A stretch of 64,000 bases of DNA from Chryseobacterium sp. (lineage in GTDB: Bacteria; Bacteroidota; Bacteroidia; Flavobacteriales; Weeksellaceae). Shown here piece after piece: positions 27,151 through 35,651 of this stretch. The notes below the pieces were generated by a model. That model saw only the letters and a program-made list of their open reading frames with translations, was not told the DNA's origin and did no database searches. Position 1 is the first letter of the stretch, and every line of letters starts with the position of its first letter. The stretch lies in the NCBI RefSeq assembly GCF_019236175.1, contig NZ_JAFAJM010000017.1, positions 1-64,000 of the forward strand, written 5' to 3'. A program made the translations under genes and the position numbers.

Positions 27151-27987
27151 TTAAGATATCCATTGATCGTCTCCGAAGTTTGGTTTTCTTTTTTCAAGAA
27201 ACGCATTTCTTCCTTCTTGAGCTTCCTCTGTCATATAAGCCAGACGGGTAGCTTCTCCTGCAAAAACCTGCTGTCCTACCATGCCGTCATCGGTAAGGTT
27301 CATCGCAAACTTCAGCATTCTGATAGAAGTCGGAGATTTTGCCAGTATTTCCTGAGCCCATTCATAAGCCGTATCTTCAAGCTCAGCATGAGGAACTACC
27401 TTATTCACCATTCCCATTTCGAAAGCTTCCTGAGCAGAATAGTTTCTTCCTAAAAAGAATATTTCACGAGCCTTCTTCTGCCCTACCATTTTAGCAAGAT
27501 ACGCAGATCCGTACCCGCCGTCAAAACTGGTAACATCGGCATCGGTCTGCTTGAATATAGCGTGTTCTTCGCTTGCTAATGTAAGATCACAGACTACATG
27601 AAGAGAGTGACCTCCACCTACAGCCCATCCCGGAACCACTGCAATCACTACTTTCGGCATAAAACGGATCAGACGCTGGACTTCCAGAATATTCAAACGA
27701 TGTCTTCCGTCTTCTCCTACATACCCCTGATGACCTCTTGCTTTTTGATCTCCGCCACTACAGAAAGCCCAGCCTCCGTCTTTAGGGCTTGGCCCTTCTC
27801 CGGAAAGCAAAACAACTCCTATTGAAGGATCTTCATAGGCATCATAAAAAGCATCATATAATTCTGAAGTTGTTTTAGGTCTGAAAGCATTACGTACTTC
27901 CGGTCTGTTGAAAGCTATTCGTGCTACCCCATTACATTTTTTATAGGTAATATCTTCGTATTCTTTGGCGGTTTTCCACTCAATCAT
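27151..27987 (-). CDS. menB: 1,4-dihydroxy-2-naphthoyl-CoA synthase
   Basis: 278 residues, crotonase fold. MenB-type features: ARIAFNRPEVRNAFRP, the GGWAFCSGGDQKARG oxyanion-hole segment, VPGWAVGGGHSLHVVCDLTLAS and TSFDGGYGSAYLA. It closes the naphthoate ring in menaquinone synthesis in the cytoplasm. First gene of the menB-menA operon; a -7 element TATCTTTG on the minus strand at 28005-28012 is a likely promoter part. Confidence 0.95.
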   Translation of the reverse strand: MIEWKTAKEYEDITYKKCNGVARIAFNRPEVRNAFRPKTTSELYDAFYDAYEDPSIGVVLLSGEGPSPKDGGWAFCSGGDQKARGHQGYVGEDGRHRLNILEVQRLIRFMPKVVIAVVPGWAVGGGHSLHVVCDLTLASEEHAIFKQTDADVTSFDGGYGSAYLAKMVGQKKAREIFFLGRNYSAQEAFEMGMVNKVVPHAELEDTAYEWAQEILAKSPTSIRMLKFAMNLTDDGMVGQQVFAGEATRLAYMTEEAQEGRNAFLEKRKPNFGDDQWIS

Positions 27988-28086
27988 CTTATAAAAATTT
28001 TTCTCAAAGATACGGAATTACAGAGAAATTTGAGGTGAAATTTGAGGTTGTCTGTTATAAAAAATAGCGTTGTATTTTTAGATCTA

Positions 28087-28121
28087 AAAAGCAAAAACCG
28101 GAACATTTCTGCTCCGGTTTT
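28087..28121 (-). terminator. Terminator of the gyrA-TPR operon
   Basis: AAAACCGGA (28094-28102) pairs with TCCGGTTTT (28113-28121), T-rich on the minus-strand side. Confidence 0.8.
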
Positions 28122-28141
28122 ATTCTTATTGTAGTTCGCTA

Positions 28142-29173
28142 TTATTTAGCTGCTTTCGCGCTAAGTTCAGCTTCTTTAGCTTTCATTTCTTTAATCTTAT
28201 CTACGTTCTTCGTTACAACATAGATTTCTTTAAGAGTAGAAACAGCATCAATATTATCAGGTGCTACTTTGTACCATGCTTCTGCAAATGGTAAAGCTTT
28301 AGCAAATCTTTCTCTTCTTGCATCGATCAGCTTTGAAGCTTCGTCCGGCTTTTCTTTTCTCGTTGCATTAATATCTGCTACCGTCTTAGAATCATCACCA
28401 ATAGTTGTAAATACTAAATTCTGATACGCTTCTGAAAAAGTAGGCTTAAGCTCGATTGCTTTTTTGAATGCTTCTATAGCATCTGCAGATGTTGCCGGAT
28501 TTTTAGCCTGCATAACCCCCAAATTATACCAGTTTGTTGCATCATTAGGGTTTTTAGCTAATTGCTCTTTTAATGTTGCTACAAATTTATCAGTATTTCC
28601 TGACTGGAAATAAGCTGTACTTTGCGCTTCTTTAAGTTTAGCATTATTAGGATATTTTGCCAATCCTTTTTCAATAATTGCCACAGCTTCATTTCCTTTC
28701 TTCTCATTAAGCAGTAAAGTAGCCAGAGTTTCATATAAGTCGGCCTCTACTCCTTTGGATTGTTCCGTTTTGAAGTCTGAATAATCGGAAGTCTTTTTCA
28801 TAAGCTCCCAGCTTGCTTTATCCAAAGTTACTACCTGTCCTGTTTTTTTCTCTTTTGCAGTATAAGTAGTTTCCACTCCCGTAAATCCGGAGTTGATCAG
28901 ATCTGTATAAATTTTAATGGCTGCATCGCTGTTATTTGCTAACGCGTTACTAAGCCCTGCATAATACATATATATTTTATTATCCTGACCGTTTGCCTTC
29001 AATAAGTCGTAAACTTCTACAAACTTAGGTGCTGCTGCTGCATAGTTTTTTGCATTATACGCATCCATTGCAGCTGCATTGGCAGCTTGAAGTTTCGCAT
29101 TCACATCTCCTCCCTTTTGTCCGAAAGCAAAAGCTGATGCTACGATAGCTATACCTAAAATTAGTTTCTTCAT
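28142..29173 (-). CDS. Periplasmic tetratricopeptide-repeat protein
   Basis: 343 residues with a Sec signal peptide (MKKLILGIAIVASAFAFGQ). At least four TPR units are visible, for example around residues 35-70, 165-200 and 205-270 (NPNDATNWYNLGVMQAKNP). Rich in Ala and Lys. TPRs scaffold protein contacts; the partner is unknown. It follows gyrA by 29 bp and is likely co-transcribed, an apparently chance pairing of housekeeping and envelope functions. Confidence 0.8.
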   Translation of the reverse strand: MKKLILGIAIVASAFAFGQKGGDVNAKLQAANAAAMDAYNAKNYAAAAPKFVEVYDLLKANGQDNKIYMYYAGLSNALANNSDAAIKIYTDLINSGFTGVETTYTAKEKKTGQVVTLDKASWELMKKTSDYSDFKTEQSKGVEADLYETLATLLLNEKKGNEAVAIIEKGLAKYPNNAKLKEAQSTAYFQSGNTDKFVATLKEQLAKNPNDATNWYNLGVMQAKNPATSADAIEAFKKAIELKPTFSEAYQNLVFTTIGDDSKTVADINATRKEKPDEASKLIDARRERFAKALPFAEAWYKVAPDNIDAVSTLKEIYVVTKNVDKIKEMKAKEAELSAKAAK

Positions 29174-29202
29174 AATAACTATTTTATATTTTATTGTACA
29201 AT

Positions 29203-31800
29203 TTATTCTTCAGAATCAGCATTCTCATTTCCCTCTGCCGGTGTTTCATTATCAGCCTGAGGTGTTATATTATCATTTTCCTGATTATCAAAAAGAGATC
29301 CCGTTCCTTCTACATTTTCTTCAGCATCTTCGGTATCTTCTTCAACATCTTTATCCATTTCTACTTTTGCTATGGCAGCAATTTCGTCATTTTTCTTAAG
29401 ATTGATCAGTTTTACACCCTGGGTATTTCTTCCCATCACTCTCATTTCATCCATTCCCATTCTGATGGCAACACCTGATTTATTGATAATCATCAATCCA
29501 TCTTCATCTGTTACATTTTGAATAGCAATCAGACTTCCTGTTTTTTCGGTAATATTTAGGGTAATAACTCCTTTTCCTCCTCTGTTCGTAATTCTGTAGT
29601 CTTCTACTGCGGTTCTCTTTCCGTATCCTTTTTCAGATACTACAAGTACCGTTTCGTTCTCTACGTCATTCACAACAATCATACCAATAGCTTCGTCATT
29701 GTCATCCATTGCAATACCACGAACCCCGATAGATCCTCTACCTACTTCTCTTACTTTTTCTTCCGGGAAACGAATACATTTACCATTTTTAGTGGCAATC
29801 ATAATCTGAGAAGTACCATTGGTAAGATAAGCTCCTAATAACTGGTCATTATCTCTGATTTCAATTGCATTCACCCCGTTCACTCTTGGTCTTGAATAGG
29901 CTTCCAATGATGTTTTCTTGATCGTACCGTTTTTAGTTACCATCACTACACTCATTTGATTTACATATTCGGAATCTTTCAGGTTGTTGGTTCTGATATA
30001 TGCTTTAATCTTATCATCCGGCTCGATGTTAATCAGGTTTTGTACCGCTCTTCCTTTCGCTGTTTTTGAACCTTCAGGAATTTCAAATACTCTTAGCCAA
30101 TAACATCTTCCTTTTTCTGTGAAGAACAGCATGTACTGGTGGTTGGTTGCAGATACGATATACTCAAGGAAGTCTTCATCTCTTGTCGTTGCCGCTCTGT
30201 TTCCTACCCCCCCTCTGCTTTGAATTTTATATTCTGAAAGGGAAGTTCTCTTAATATATCCGGCATGAGAAATCGTAAGAACCACTGCTTCATTCGGAAT
30301 GATATCTTCAATAGACATTTCCCCTCCTGAATAATCAATTTCAGTTCTTCTTTCATCTCCGTATTTCTCTTTGATCTCAATCAATTCATCTTTAATGATC
30401 TGGAATCTTCTTGGCTCATTGGCTAAGATATCTTCCAAATTCGCGATCTCTTTCATGATAGCATCATACTCATCACGGATCTTATCAAGCTCCATTCCGG
30501 TAAGACGGGCCAGTCTTAAATCAAGAATCGCCTGTGCCTGAATTTCGGAAAGCTCAAACGCTTCGATCAAGCCTTCTTTTGCTGCCTGAGGATTGGCACT
30601 GTGACGAATAATAGAAATTGCCCTGTCTAATGAATCCTGAGTTCCGATTACTTTCATGAACCCTTCCAGGATATGTGCTCTTTCTTTTGCTTTTTTAAGC
30701 TCAAACTGCGTTCTTCTTATAATCACTTCATGTCTGTGCTCTACGAAGTGATGAATGATATCTTTTAGGTTCAGCTGTTCAGGTCTTCCGTGCACCAATG
30801 CAATATTGTTAACACTGAATGAAGTCTGAAGCGCAGTATACTTATATAATAGATTTAAAACAACATTCGGAATAGCATCGTTTTTCAATTCATAAACAAC
30901 ACGTAATCCTTTTCTGTCCGATTCATCTCTGATCTCGTGGATACCAGGGATTTTATCATCTTTCACCAGTTCTGCTGTTCTGGCAATCATTTCAGCTTTA
31001 TTAACCTGATAAGGAATTTCAGTTACAATAATTGCATTTCTGTTTCCGATTTCTTCAAAGTTAACCTTAGCTCTCAGGACAACTCTTCCTCTTCCTGTAT
31101 GAAAAGCATCCCTTACACCGTCATACCCGTAGATAATACCTCCCGTAGGGAAATCAGGAGCAATAATATGCTGCATCAGTTCATCGATTGTAATGTCTTT
31201 ATTATCGATATACGCACAGATAGCATCTATAGATTCTGATAAGTTGTGAGGGGCCATATTGGTAGCCATCCCTACAGCAATACCTGAAGTACCGTTTACC
31301 AGAAGGTTCGGAATTTTTGTTGGCATTACCGTTGGCTCCTGTAAACTGTCGTCGAAGTTATTTTGGAAATCAACTGTTTCTTTATCAAGGTCTGAAAGAA
31401 CCTCATCAGAGATCTTTTTTAATCTTGCCTCGGTATAACGCATAGCAGCCGGCGGATCACCATCCATAGAACCGAAGTTACCCTGCCCGTCTACCTGAGG
31501 ATAACGTAAACTCCAGTCCTGAGCCATCCTTACCATTGCATCATATACAGAGGAATCTCCGTGCGGGTGATATTTACCCAACACATCCCCAACAATTCTC
31601 GCAGATTTTAAATATTTTCTATTAGAAAAAACCCCTAATCCATACATACCATAAAGCACTCTTCTATGAACGGGTTTCAGGCCGTCTCTTACATCCGGTA
31701 ACGCTCTTGAGACGATAACCGACATCGAATAATCGATATAAGACGACTTCATTTCATCAACAATGTTGATAGGAATCAGTCTTTCTCCTTCTTTTTGCAT
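29203..31800 (-). CDS. gyrA: DNA gyrase subunit A
   Basis: 865 residues from ATG at 31800 (the frame extends two codons to a TTG). The breakage-reunion domain starts [20 protein letters not shown]; the catalytic tyrosine is Y122 (RYTEAR). The quinolone-determining region reads GDSSVYD with S83 and D87 in E. coli-equivalent positions, the unmutated state. The C-terminal beta-pinwheel carries NRGGKGV (GyrA box). The tail is very acidic. Full length for the phylum. Confidence 0.97.
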   Translation of the reverse strand: MQKEGERLIPINIVDEMKSSYIDYSMSVIVSRALPDVRDGLKPVHRRVLYGMYGLGVFSNRKYLKSARIVGDVLGKYHPHGDSSVYDAMVRMAQDWSLRYPQVDGQGNFGSMDGDPPAAMRYTEARLKKISDEVLSDLDKETVDFQNNFDDSLQEPTVMPTKIPNLLVNGTSGIAVGMATNMAPHNLSESIDAICAYIDNKDITIDELMQHIIAPDFPTGGIIYGYDGVRDAFHTGRGRVVLRAKVNFEEIGNRNAIIVTEIPYQVNKAEMIARTAELVKDDKIPGIHEIRDESDRKGLRVVYELKNDAIPNVVLNLLYKYTALQTSFSVNNIALVHGRPEQLNLKDIIHHFVEHRHEVIIRRTQFELKKAKERAHILEGFMKVIGTQDSLDRAISIIRHSANPQAAKEGLIEAFELSEIQAQAILDLRLARLTGMELDKIRDEYDAIMKEIANLEDILANEPRRFQIIKDELIEIKEKYGDERRTEIDYSGGEMSIEDIIPNEAVVLTISHAGYIKRTSLSEYKIQSRGGVGNRAATTRDEDFLEYIVSATNHQYMLFFTEKGRCYWLRVFEIPEGSKTAKGRAVQNLINIEPDDKIKAYIRTNNLKDSEYVNQMSVVMVTKNGTIKKTSLEAYSRPRVNGVNAIEIRDNDQLLGAYLTNGTSQIMIATKNGKCIRFPEEKVREVGRGSIGVRGIAMDDNDEAIGMIVVNDVENETVLVVSEKGYGKRTAVEDYRITNRGGKGVITLNITEKTGSLIAIQNVTDEDGLMIINKSGVAIRMGMDEMRVMGRNTQGVKLINLKKNDEIAAIAKVEMDKDVEEDTEDAEENVEGTGSLFDNQENDNITPQADNETPAEGNENADSEE

Positions 31801-31949
31801 AAACAAATTTTATTATAATGATAATCAGACCCTTAGCTGTAAGTCTGAAAATTATCTATTTCCAATTTTTATTAACGGGCTAATTTACGAAAAAATTACC
31901 GATTTTTGCGGTAGAATTTATCCAAAAAAATCTTAAAAATTCTTAAAAT

Positions 31950-32264
31950 ATGAGCGTATTAAGTATAACTTTCCACTGCACGAAAGACAATCTCGAAGAA
32001 TGGGAAAATTATATTGATGAAACACTGGTTTTAATGACAGAAAACTTAATGGATGTCAGCAAGTATATGCTTTCCGAAGTACACAGTGATTATATAGAAG
32101 ACGGAAAAAACTACAATCTTCTTCTGATCTTTGATAATGACGAATTAAGGGAAGATTTTATCGAAAGTGAACTTTTGAATATTTCAGAAAGAATTGAGAG
32201 CAAATTCGGACAGGAAGTAATGATCTTCAATACTTTTCTGAATCCGAAAAAATCAAGACTGTAA
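31950..32264 (+). CDS. DUF4286 family protein
   Basis: 104 residues, divergent from gyrA. Small ferredoxin-like fold predicted (ITFHCTKDNLEEWENYIDET ... NLLLIFDNDELREDFIESEL), as in DUF4286 proteins of Flavobacteriia. No catalytic residues evident. Cytoplasmic; role unknown. Ends at a strong terminator. Confidence 0.75.
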   Translation: MSVLSITFHCTKDNLEEWENYIDETLVLMTENLMDVSKYMLSEVHSDYIEDGKNYNLLLIFDNDELREDFIESELLNISERIESKFGQEVMIFNTFLNPKKSRL

Positions 32265-32277
32265 ATGAGTATACAAG

Positions 32278-32306
32278 AAAAGCACTGAATTCATCAGTGC
32301 TTTTTT
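32278..32306. terminator. Bidirectional terminator
   Basis: AAAAGCACTGA (32278-32288) pairs with TCAGTGCTTTT (32294-32304), followed by more T. Serves the DUF4286 gene and the convergent small lipoprotein gene. Confidence 0.85.
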
Positions 32307-32319
32307 ATTTTACAGTTTG

Positions 32320-32547
32320 TTATCGGTGAAATCCACCATGATGACCACCGCCAAAATGATGGTATCCTCCGTGATGTCCTCCGCCATAAACATATACTCT
32401 TTCTGTATATCTGGGACCGTATCCATAGTATCTCGGTCCGTAATATCCATATGCAGGCGTTCTTACTCCATAATATGCATCTGCTGTACAGGATGACAGC
32501 ATGAATATTATTGTCATGACCATTAAAGCCTTAAACATAGTTTTCAT
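32320..32547 (-). CDS. Small Gly/Tyr/His-rich lipoprotein
   Basis: 75 residues. Lipoprotein signal with lipobox LSSC at about residues 17-20, then a mature part made almost only of Gly, Tyr, Arg and His: YGYYGPRYYGYGPRY followed by HHGGYHHFGGGHHGG. The histidine density suggests metal binding; the Gly/Tyr part suggests disorder or surface adhesion. No family recognised. A second small lipoprotein gene lies upstream on the same strand. Confidence 0.65.
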   Translation of the reverse strand: MKTMFKALMVMTIIFMLSSCTADAYYGVRTPAYGYYGPRYYGYGPRYTERVYVYGGGHHGGYHHFGGGHHGGFHR

Positions 32548-32664
32548 TGTATTGTCACTTTTTGTTCTGTATGAAAATAATCAATGTTAATGCCAAAGCC
32601 ATCTGAAATTCAGACTTTAAGTATAAATTATATTATATTTAAAAATTAGACTTATCCTACTTCA

Positions 32665-32856
32665 TTAATAGCCATTATTCTTTTTCACCTGTCCCGGAGC
32701 GTAATCTTTCGCACTTCCTCCATATATCTTTTTTGCCTGTCCCGGCGGAAGTTTTTTCGCGCCATTGCCATTTCCGTAGTTATTATCGTAAGCAACACAA
32801 GATGTAAGCATCAATGCTATAAGAAGAGCCCCTGTAATTTTAACTATACTTTCCAT
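32665..32856 (-). CDS. Small lipoprotein with PPGQAKK motifs
   Basis: 63 residues from ATG at 32856; a TTG 5 codons upstream is an alternative. Lipobox LTSC, then a short mature domain with two related basic units, LPPGQAKKIYGG and APGQVKKNNG. This proline/lysine repeat is common in tiny Bacteroidota lipoproteins of unknown role. It may be peptidoglycan- or DNA-binding by charge, but nothing proves it. Confidence 0.6.
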   Translation of the reverse strand: MESIVKITGALLIALMLTSCVAYDNNYGNGNGAKKLPPGQAKKIYGGSAKDYAPGQVKKNNGY

Positions 32857-32913
32857 TCTTTCTTTTTTCAAATCCAGTGGTATAACAGATCAATGTTGAT
32901 GCCTAAGAATTAA

Positions 32914-33405
32914 TTACACCATTTCACTTCGTTTTTCCATCAGCAGTAAATCTTTCCATTCACCATTGAGCTTTCCTATTTTTTTGCGGACACCTACCAT
33001 TCTGAAACCGTTTTTCTGATGAAATTTAATTGAAGCTTCATTTTCGGAGAAGATGTTAGTTTGCAATGTCCAGAATCCGTGATCCTCGCTGTCAAGAATC
33101 ATCTTCTTAAGCAATATGGAACCCAATCCCCTACCTTGATAATCTTTATCAAAATAAATACTTACTTCTGCTACTCCTTTGAAGCATTCTCTTTTGCTCA
33201 CCGGCTTTAAGGCGCACCAGCCTACGACTTCATTGGTTTCATTCTCCAGTACCCAGCGGCAGTCGTTGAAATATTCCATACTCCAGGCTTCGGCAGTGGG
33301 TACCTCTGTTTCTAAGGTGACTATACCACTATCTACTCCCTGTCTGAAAATTTCCAATACTCTTGCTTCATCACTGGGAAGCATTTCTCTTAATTCGTAA
33401 TTCAT
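32914..33405 (-). CDS. GNAT N-acetyltransferase, PAT-like
   Basis: 163 residues. GNAT fold with YFDKDYQGRGLGSILLKKMI as the acetyl-CoA-binding motif (Q/RxxGxG/A) and a C-terminal FHQKNGFRMVGVRKKIGKLNGEWKD typical of the phosphinothricin/methionine-sulfone acetyltransferase branch. The acceptor is unknown; detoxification is plausible. Starts 5 bp after the DUF421 gene, same operon. Confidence 0.85.
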   Translation of the reverse strand: MNYELREMLPSDEARVLEIFRQGVDSGIVTLETEVPTAEAWSMEYFNDCRWVLENETNEVVGWCALKPVSKRECFKGVAEVSIYFDKDYQGRGLGSILLKKMILDSEDHGFWTLQTNIFSENEASIKFHQKNGFRMVGVRKKIGKLNGEWKDLLLMEKRSEMV

Positions 33406-33410
33406 TGTGT

Positions 33411-33923
33411 TTAATGGTATTTTCTTTTGATTTTTCTTTTAATCCTTGAATAATGGGTTTGTTTACTTTTTTCATCTTCCGAAACCACGCTGATATTTCC
33501 GTCTACTTCCAGAACAGACAGCTTCACATTTTCTATATTCTCAATACCGTGTTCTCTTATAGCTTCTTCCAGCTCATCCCGGCTGATTTTCACCCGGTTT
33601 AAAGCCTCCTGATTAGCAATCCCGTCTCTTATGAGAATTACCGGCTCATCTTCCAGAAAAGCAGCAAAAGAGCGGTTTGAAAACATCAGTCTTTTTAAAA
33701 TAAAATTAGCAACAAATAAGACTAATGCTGCTACAAGCCCACCCTGTAATGAAGTATCCGGTCCTACCATTGCATTTTGAACCGCATTGGAAATCAGCAA
33801 TAATAAAACCACATCTCCTGCATTAAGCTGAGAAAGTTGATTTTTACCAAACAAACGGATTCCGATTACCATGAACAGGTAAACACAAAGAGACCGAACA
33901 GCTACGTTAAGAATAGGATCCAC
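33411..33923 (-). CDS. DUF421 (YetF-type) membrane protein
   Basis: 170 residues, GTG start at 33923. Three N-terminal membrane helices (about 8-25, 35-50, 58-78), then the cytoplasmic DUF421 domain with FAAFLEDEPVILIRDG, EELEEAIREHGI-like helix and VKLSVLEVDGNISVV. Role unknown, possibly in envelope stress or sporulation-like functions elsewhere. First gene before the GNAT. Confidence 0.82.
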   Translation of the reverse strand: MDPILNVAVRSLCVYLFMVIGIRLFGKNQLSQLNAGDVVLLLLISNAVQNAMVGPDTSLQGGLVAALVLFVANFILKRLMFSNRSFAAFLEDEPVILIRDGIANQEALNRVKISRDELEEAIREHGIENIENVKLSVLEVDGNISVVSEDEKSKQTHYSRIKRKIKRKYH

Positions 33924-34109
33924 AATTTTATATATTATCCAAATGTATTGATTTTTTGTTATTGACGGGAAAAGAATTTTCAGATTTATAACGGAATACC
34001 GGAAAATTGCCCATTACCCGCAAAGACTCATAACCGACTGACATTTTTCAGCGTTTCACCCGTTAATTTGGTATAGCTTTTGACATTGAAATTTAACACA
34101 TTGACCGTT

Positions 34110-34652
34110 ATGATAAAATCACCTTTTTTGTTTCTGGGTATTGTATTGATCCTGACGGCCTGTCATCGGAAAGAACAACTGATCTCGGCCGAGAATGCTG
34201 CAATTACTAAAACAATAAATGATATGTACTATCAATATGGTAAATCTAATGAAGCAGTTTACCGGAAACCTATTTCCGACACTGCTTTTTCACCGGATTT
34301 GAAAAAAAAATTAGAACACGCCATCAATATTTCGAAAGATGATATTGAAAAGGTAAAAAAAAGTGACCATCCTGATGAAAAACCTTTGATATTTGAGGGG
34401 GCTATTTTCTCAAGTTTATATGAAGGATATACCGGCTATACCATTCAATCAATCGCCATTCACGATCAAAAGGCAAAAGTTTCTTTAAGATTTAAATACA
34501 ACAAATCCTATCCAGAAGTCACATGGACAGATACAATTCATTTGATTCATTCCGGGAACTACTGGAAAATTGACAATATTACTTTTGCTCCCGTAGGAAG
34601 CTCTAAAGATCTTAAAACAAGACTGACTGATTTTGTCCAGAATACACCGTAA
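34110..34652 (+). CDS. Predicted lipoprotein, DUF3828-like
   Basis: 180 residues from ATG at 34110; a TTG ten codons upstream is less likely because MIKSPFLFLGIVLILTAC is a compact lipoprotein signal. Mature part: helical TINDMYYQYGKSNEAVYR followed by alternating beta segments and DTIHLIHSGNYWKIDNI, the pattern of NTF2-like or DUF3828 lipoproteins. Function unknown. Confidence 0.65.
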   Translation: MIKSPFLFLGIVLILTACHRKEQLISAENAAITKTINDMYYQYGKSNEAVYRKPISDTAFSPDLKKKLEHAINISKDDIEKVKKSDHPDEKPLIFEGAIFSSLYEGYTGYTIQSIAIHDQKAKVSLRFKYNKSYPEVTWTDTIHLIHSGNYWKIDNITFAPVGSSKDLKTRLTDFVQNTP

Positions 34653-34657
34653 TAAAA

Positions 34658-34690
34658 AAGCCGCTTTATGAAAAGCGGCTTGAATTTTTT
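34658..34690. terminator. Bidirectional terminator
   Basis: AAGCCGCTTT (34658-34667) pairs with AAAGCGGCTT (34672-34681). A T tract follows on + (GAATTTTTT) and on minus. It serves the lipoprotein gene and the convergent peptide gene. Confidence 0.85.
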
Positions 34691-34823
34691 ACGGACACTG
34701 ACCGATTGGAACTTCACTGCAAACAACCTGGTTCATCCAGTCGCAAAATACGCAATACTTTTTAGGCTCGCCTCCGTTCACAGATTTCAAATCTGACTTA
34801 GTCAGTTTCTTTAAATTTTTCAT
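34689..34823 (-). CDS. Double-glycine leader peptide (bacteriocin-like RiPP precursor candidate)
   Basis: A 44-codon gene. The N-terminal MKNLKKLTKSDLKSVNGG is a textbook double-glycine leader of the type cleaved by C39 peptidase/ABC exporters and very common in Chryseobacterium bacteriocin-like precursors. The 26-residue core begins EPKKYCVFCDW and contains four cysteines, one Trp and one Tyr. No peptidase, ABC exporter or modification enzyme is adjacent. A 13-bp inverted repeat ends two bases upstream of its start. Function (antimicrobial, signal or other) is unknown. Confidence 0.7.
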   Translation of the reverse strand: MKNLKKLTKSDLKSVNGGEPKKYCVFCDWMNQVVCSEVPIGQCP

Positions 34824-34825
34824 AT

Positions 34826-34859
34826 AGTTTTAATTTTATGGTTTTGTAAAATTAAAACT
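34826..34859 (-). promoter_or_regulatory. 13-bp inverted repeat in the leader of the peptide gene
   Basis: AGTTTTAATTTTA (34826-34838) and TAAAATTAAAACT (34847-34859) are perfect mirror arms with an 8-base loop. They would fold in the mRNA just before the start codon or act as an operator. Confidence 0.6.
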
Positions 34860-34867
34860 GTTTCTTT

Positions 34868-34884
34868 AAATTGTATTACAATTT
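34868..34884. promoter_or_regulatory. 17-bp palindrome upstream of the peptide gene
   Basis: AAATTGTA-T-TACAATTT is perfect (8+1+8) and lies 45 bp from the start codon, a candidate operator. Confidence 0.5.
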
Positions 34885-34964
34885 ATTATTTTAAATTTTC
34901 ATTATTTACACTTTTATCACGAAACCATGGAGGTTTACATGATTTTGTAAAATCCTGAAATATA

Positions 34965-35369
34965 TTATCTGTTATTAATTTCTACCGTTACAGGCATCAC
35001 ATACGTATAAGCAACCATGTTTTCACTTAATTTTTTTTTGTCTACTTTATAATCAAGTTCACTTAAGACGGTTTCAATTTCTTTACTTACGGTTTTGCAA
35101 TCTCCTGTTGAATGTACATTTACAATTTTTCCGTTTTTAGCAATATCAAATTTAACGACTGAGTTCACCGTTCCCTGTTTGTAATCCGGATTGGTAAGAT
35201 CAAAATTATCTATCAAACGTGTTCTGATATCGTTAAAGGTATCGTTCCTGTTCAGTTGAATCTCCTGAATGGTGTTATGGGCTGTAGTTTGAGCATTTGT
35301 TGTATTTACAACAGCAGCAAATCCACAAATGAAAAGCGAAGCAAATAATATCTGAATTTTATTTTTCAT
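34965..35369 (-). CDS. Secreted TonB-C-terminal-like small protein
   Basis: 134 residues with a Sec signal peptide ending TTNAQ. The mature domain has VNSVVKFDIAKNGKIVNVHSTGDCKTVSKEIETVLSEL, the V-x-F-x-I-x-x-x-G-x-(I/V) pattern of TonB C-terminal-like energy-transducer domains, but no transmembrane anchor. Such orphan domains are frequent in Flavobacteriia. Role unknown. A -7-like TAACTTTG (minus) lies at 35419-35426 within a TAACT/AGTTA palindrome. Confidence 0.65.
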   Translation of the reverse strand: MKNKIQILFASLFICGFAAVVNTTNAQTTAHNTIQEIQLNRNDTFNDIRTRLIDNFDLTNPDYKQGTVNSVVKFDIAKNGKIVNVHSTGDCKTVSKEIETVLSELDYKVDKKKLSENMVAYTYVMPVTVEINNR

Positions 35370-35596
35370 AACCGTTTGATTTTTAATATTCTACTCACCT
35401 TATTTTATATCTCTAACTCAAAGTTAGCAAAATAATTCATATTAAATTCACTTTCAGTTAACATTAAATTAACATTAAAATATAAATAATTGATTTACAG
35501 ATATATAAAATTAAAAATGATTAAAAATTTGATCTTGGAAAATCATTATGATGAACAGTTACTTAACCAGATCAGGAATAAAACTCGGTTCATAAA

Positions 35597-35630
35597 ATAA
35601 AAAAAGAATTTGCGCAGGCAAATTCTTTTT
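35597..35630. terminator. Terminator downstream of uvrA
   Basis: AAAAAGAATTTGC (35601-35613) and GCAAATTCTTTTT (35618-35630) form a perfect 13-bp stem. Confidence 0.85.
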
Positions 35631-35651
35631 ATACTTAATATTGATATTTTT

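Noticed and set aside
29203..31800. Quinolone-resistance substitution in GyrA
   Set aside because: S83 and D87 have the wild-type identities; no known resistance change is visible.
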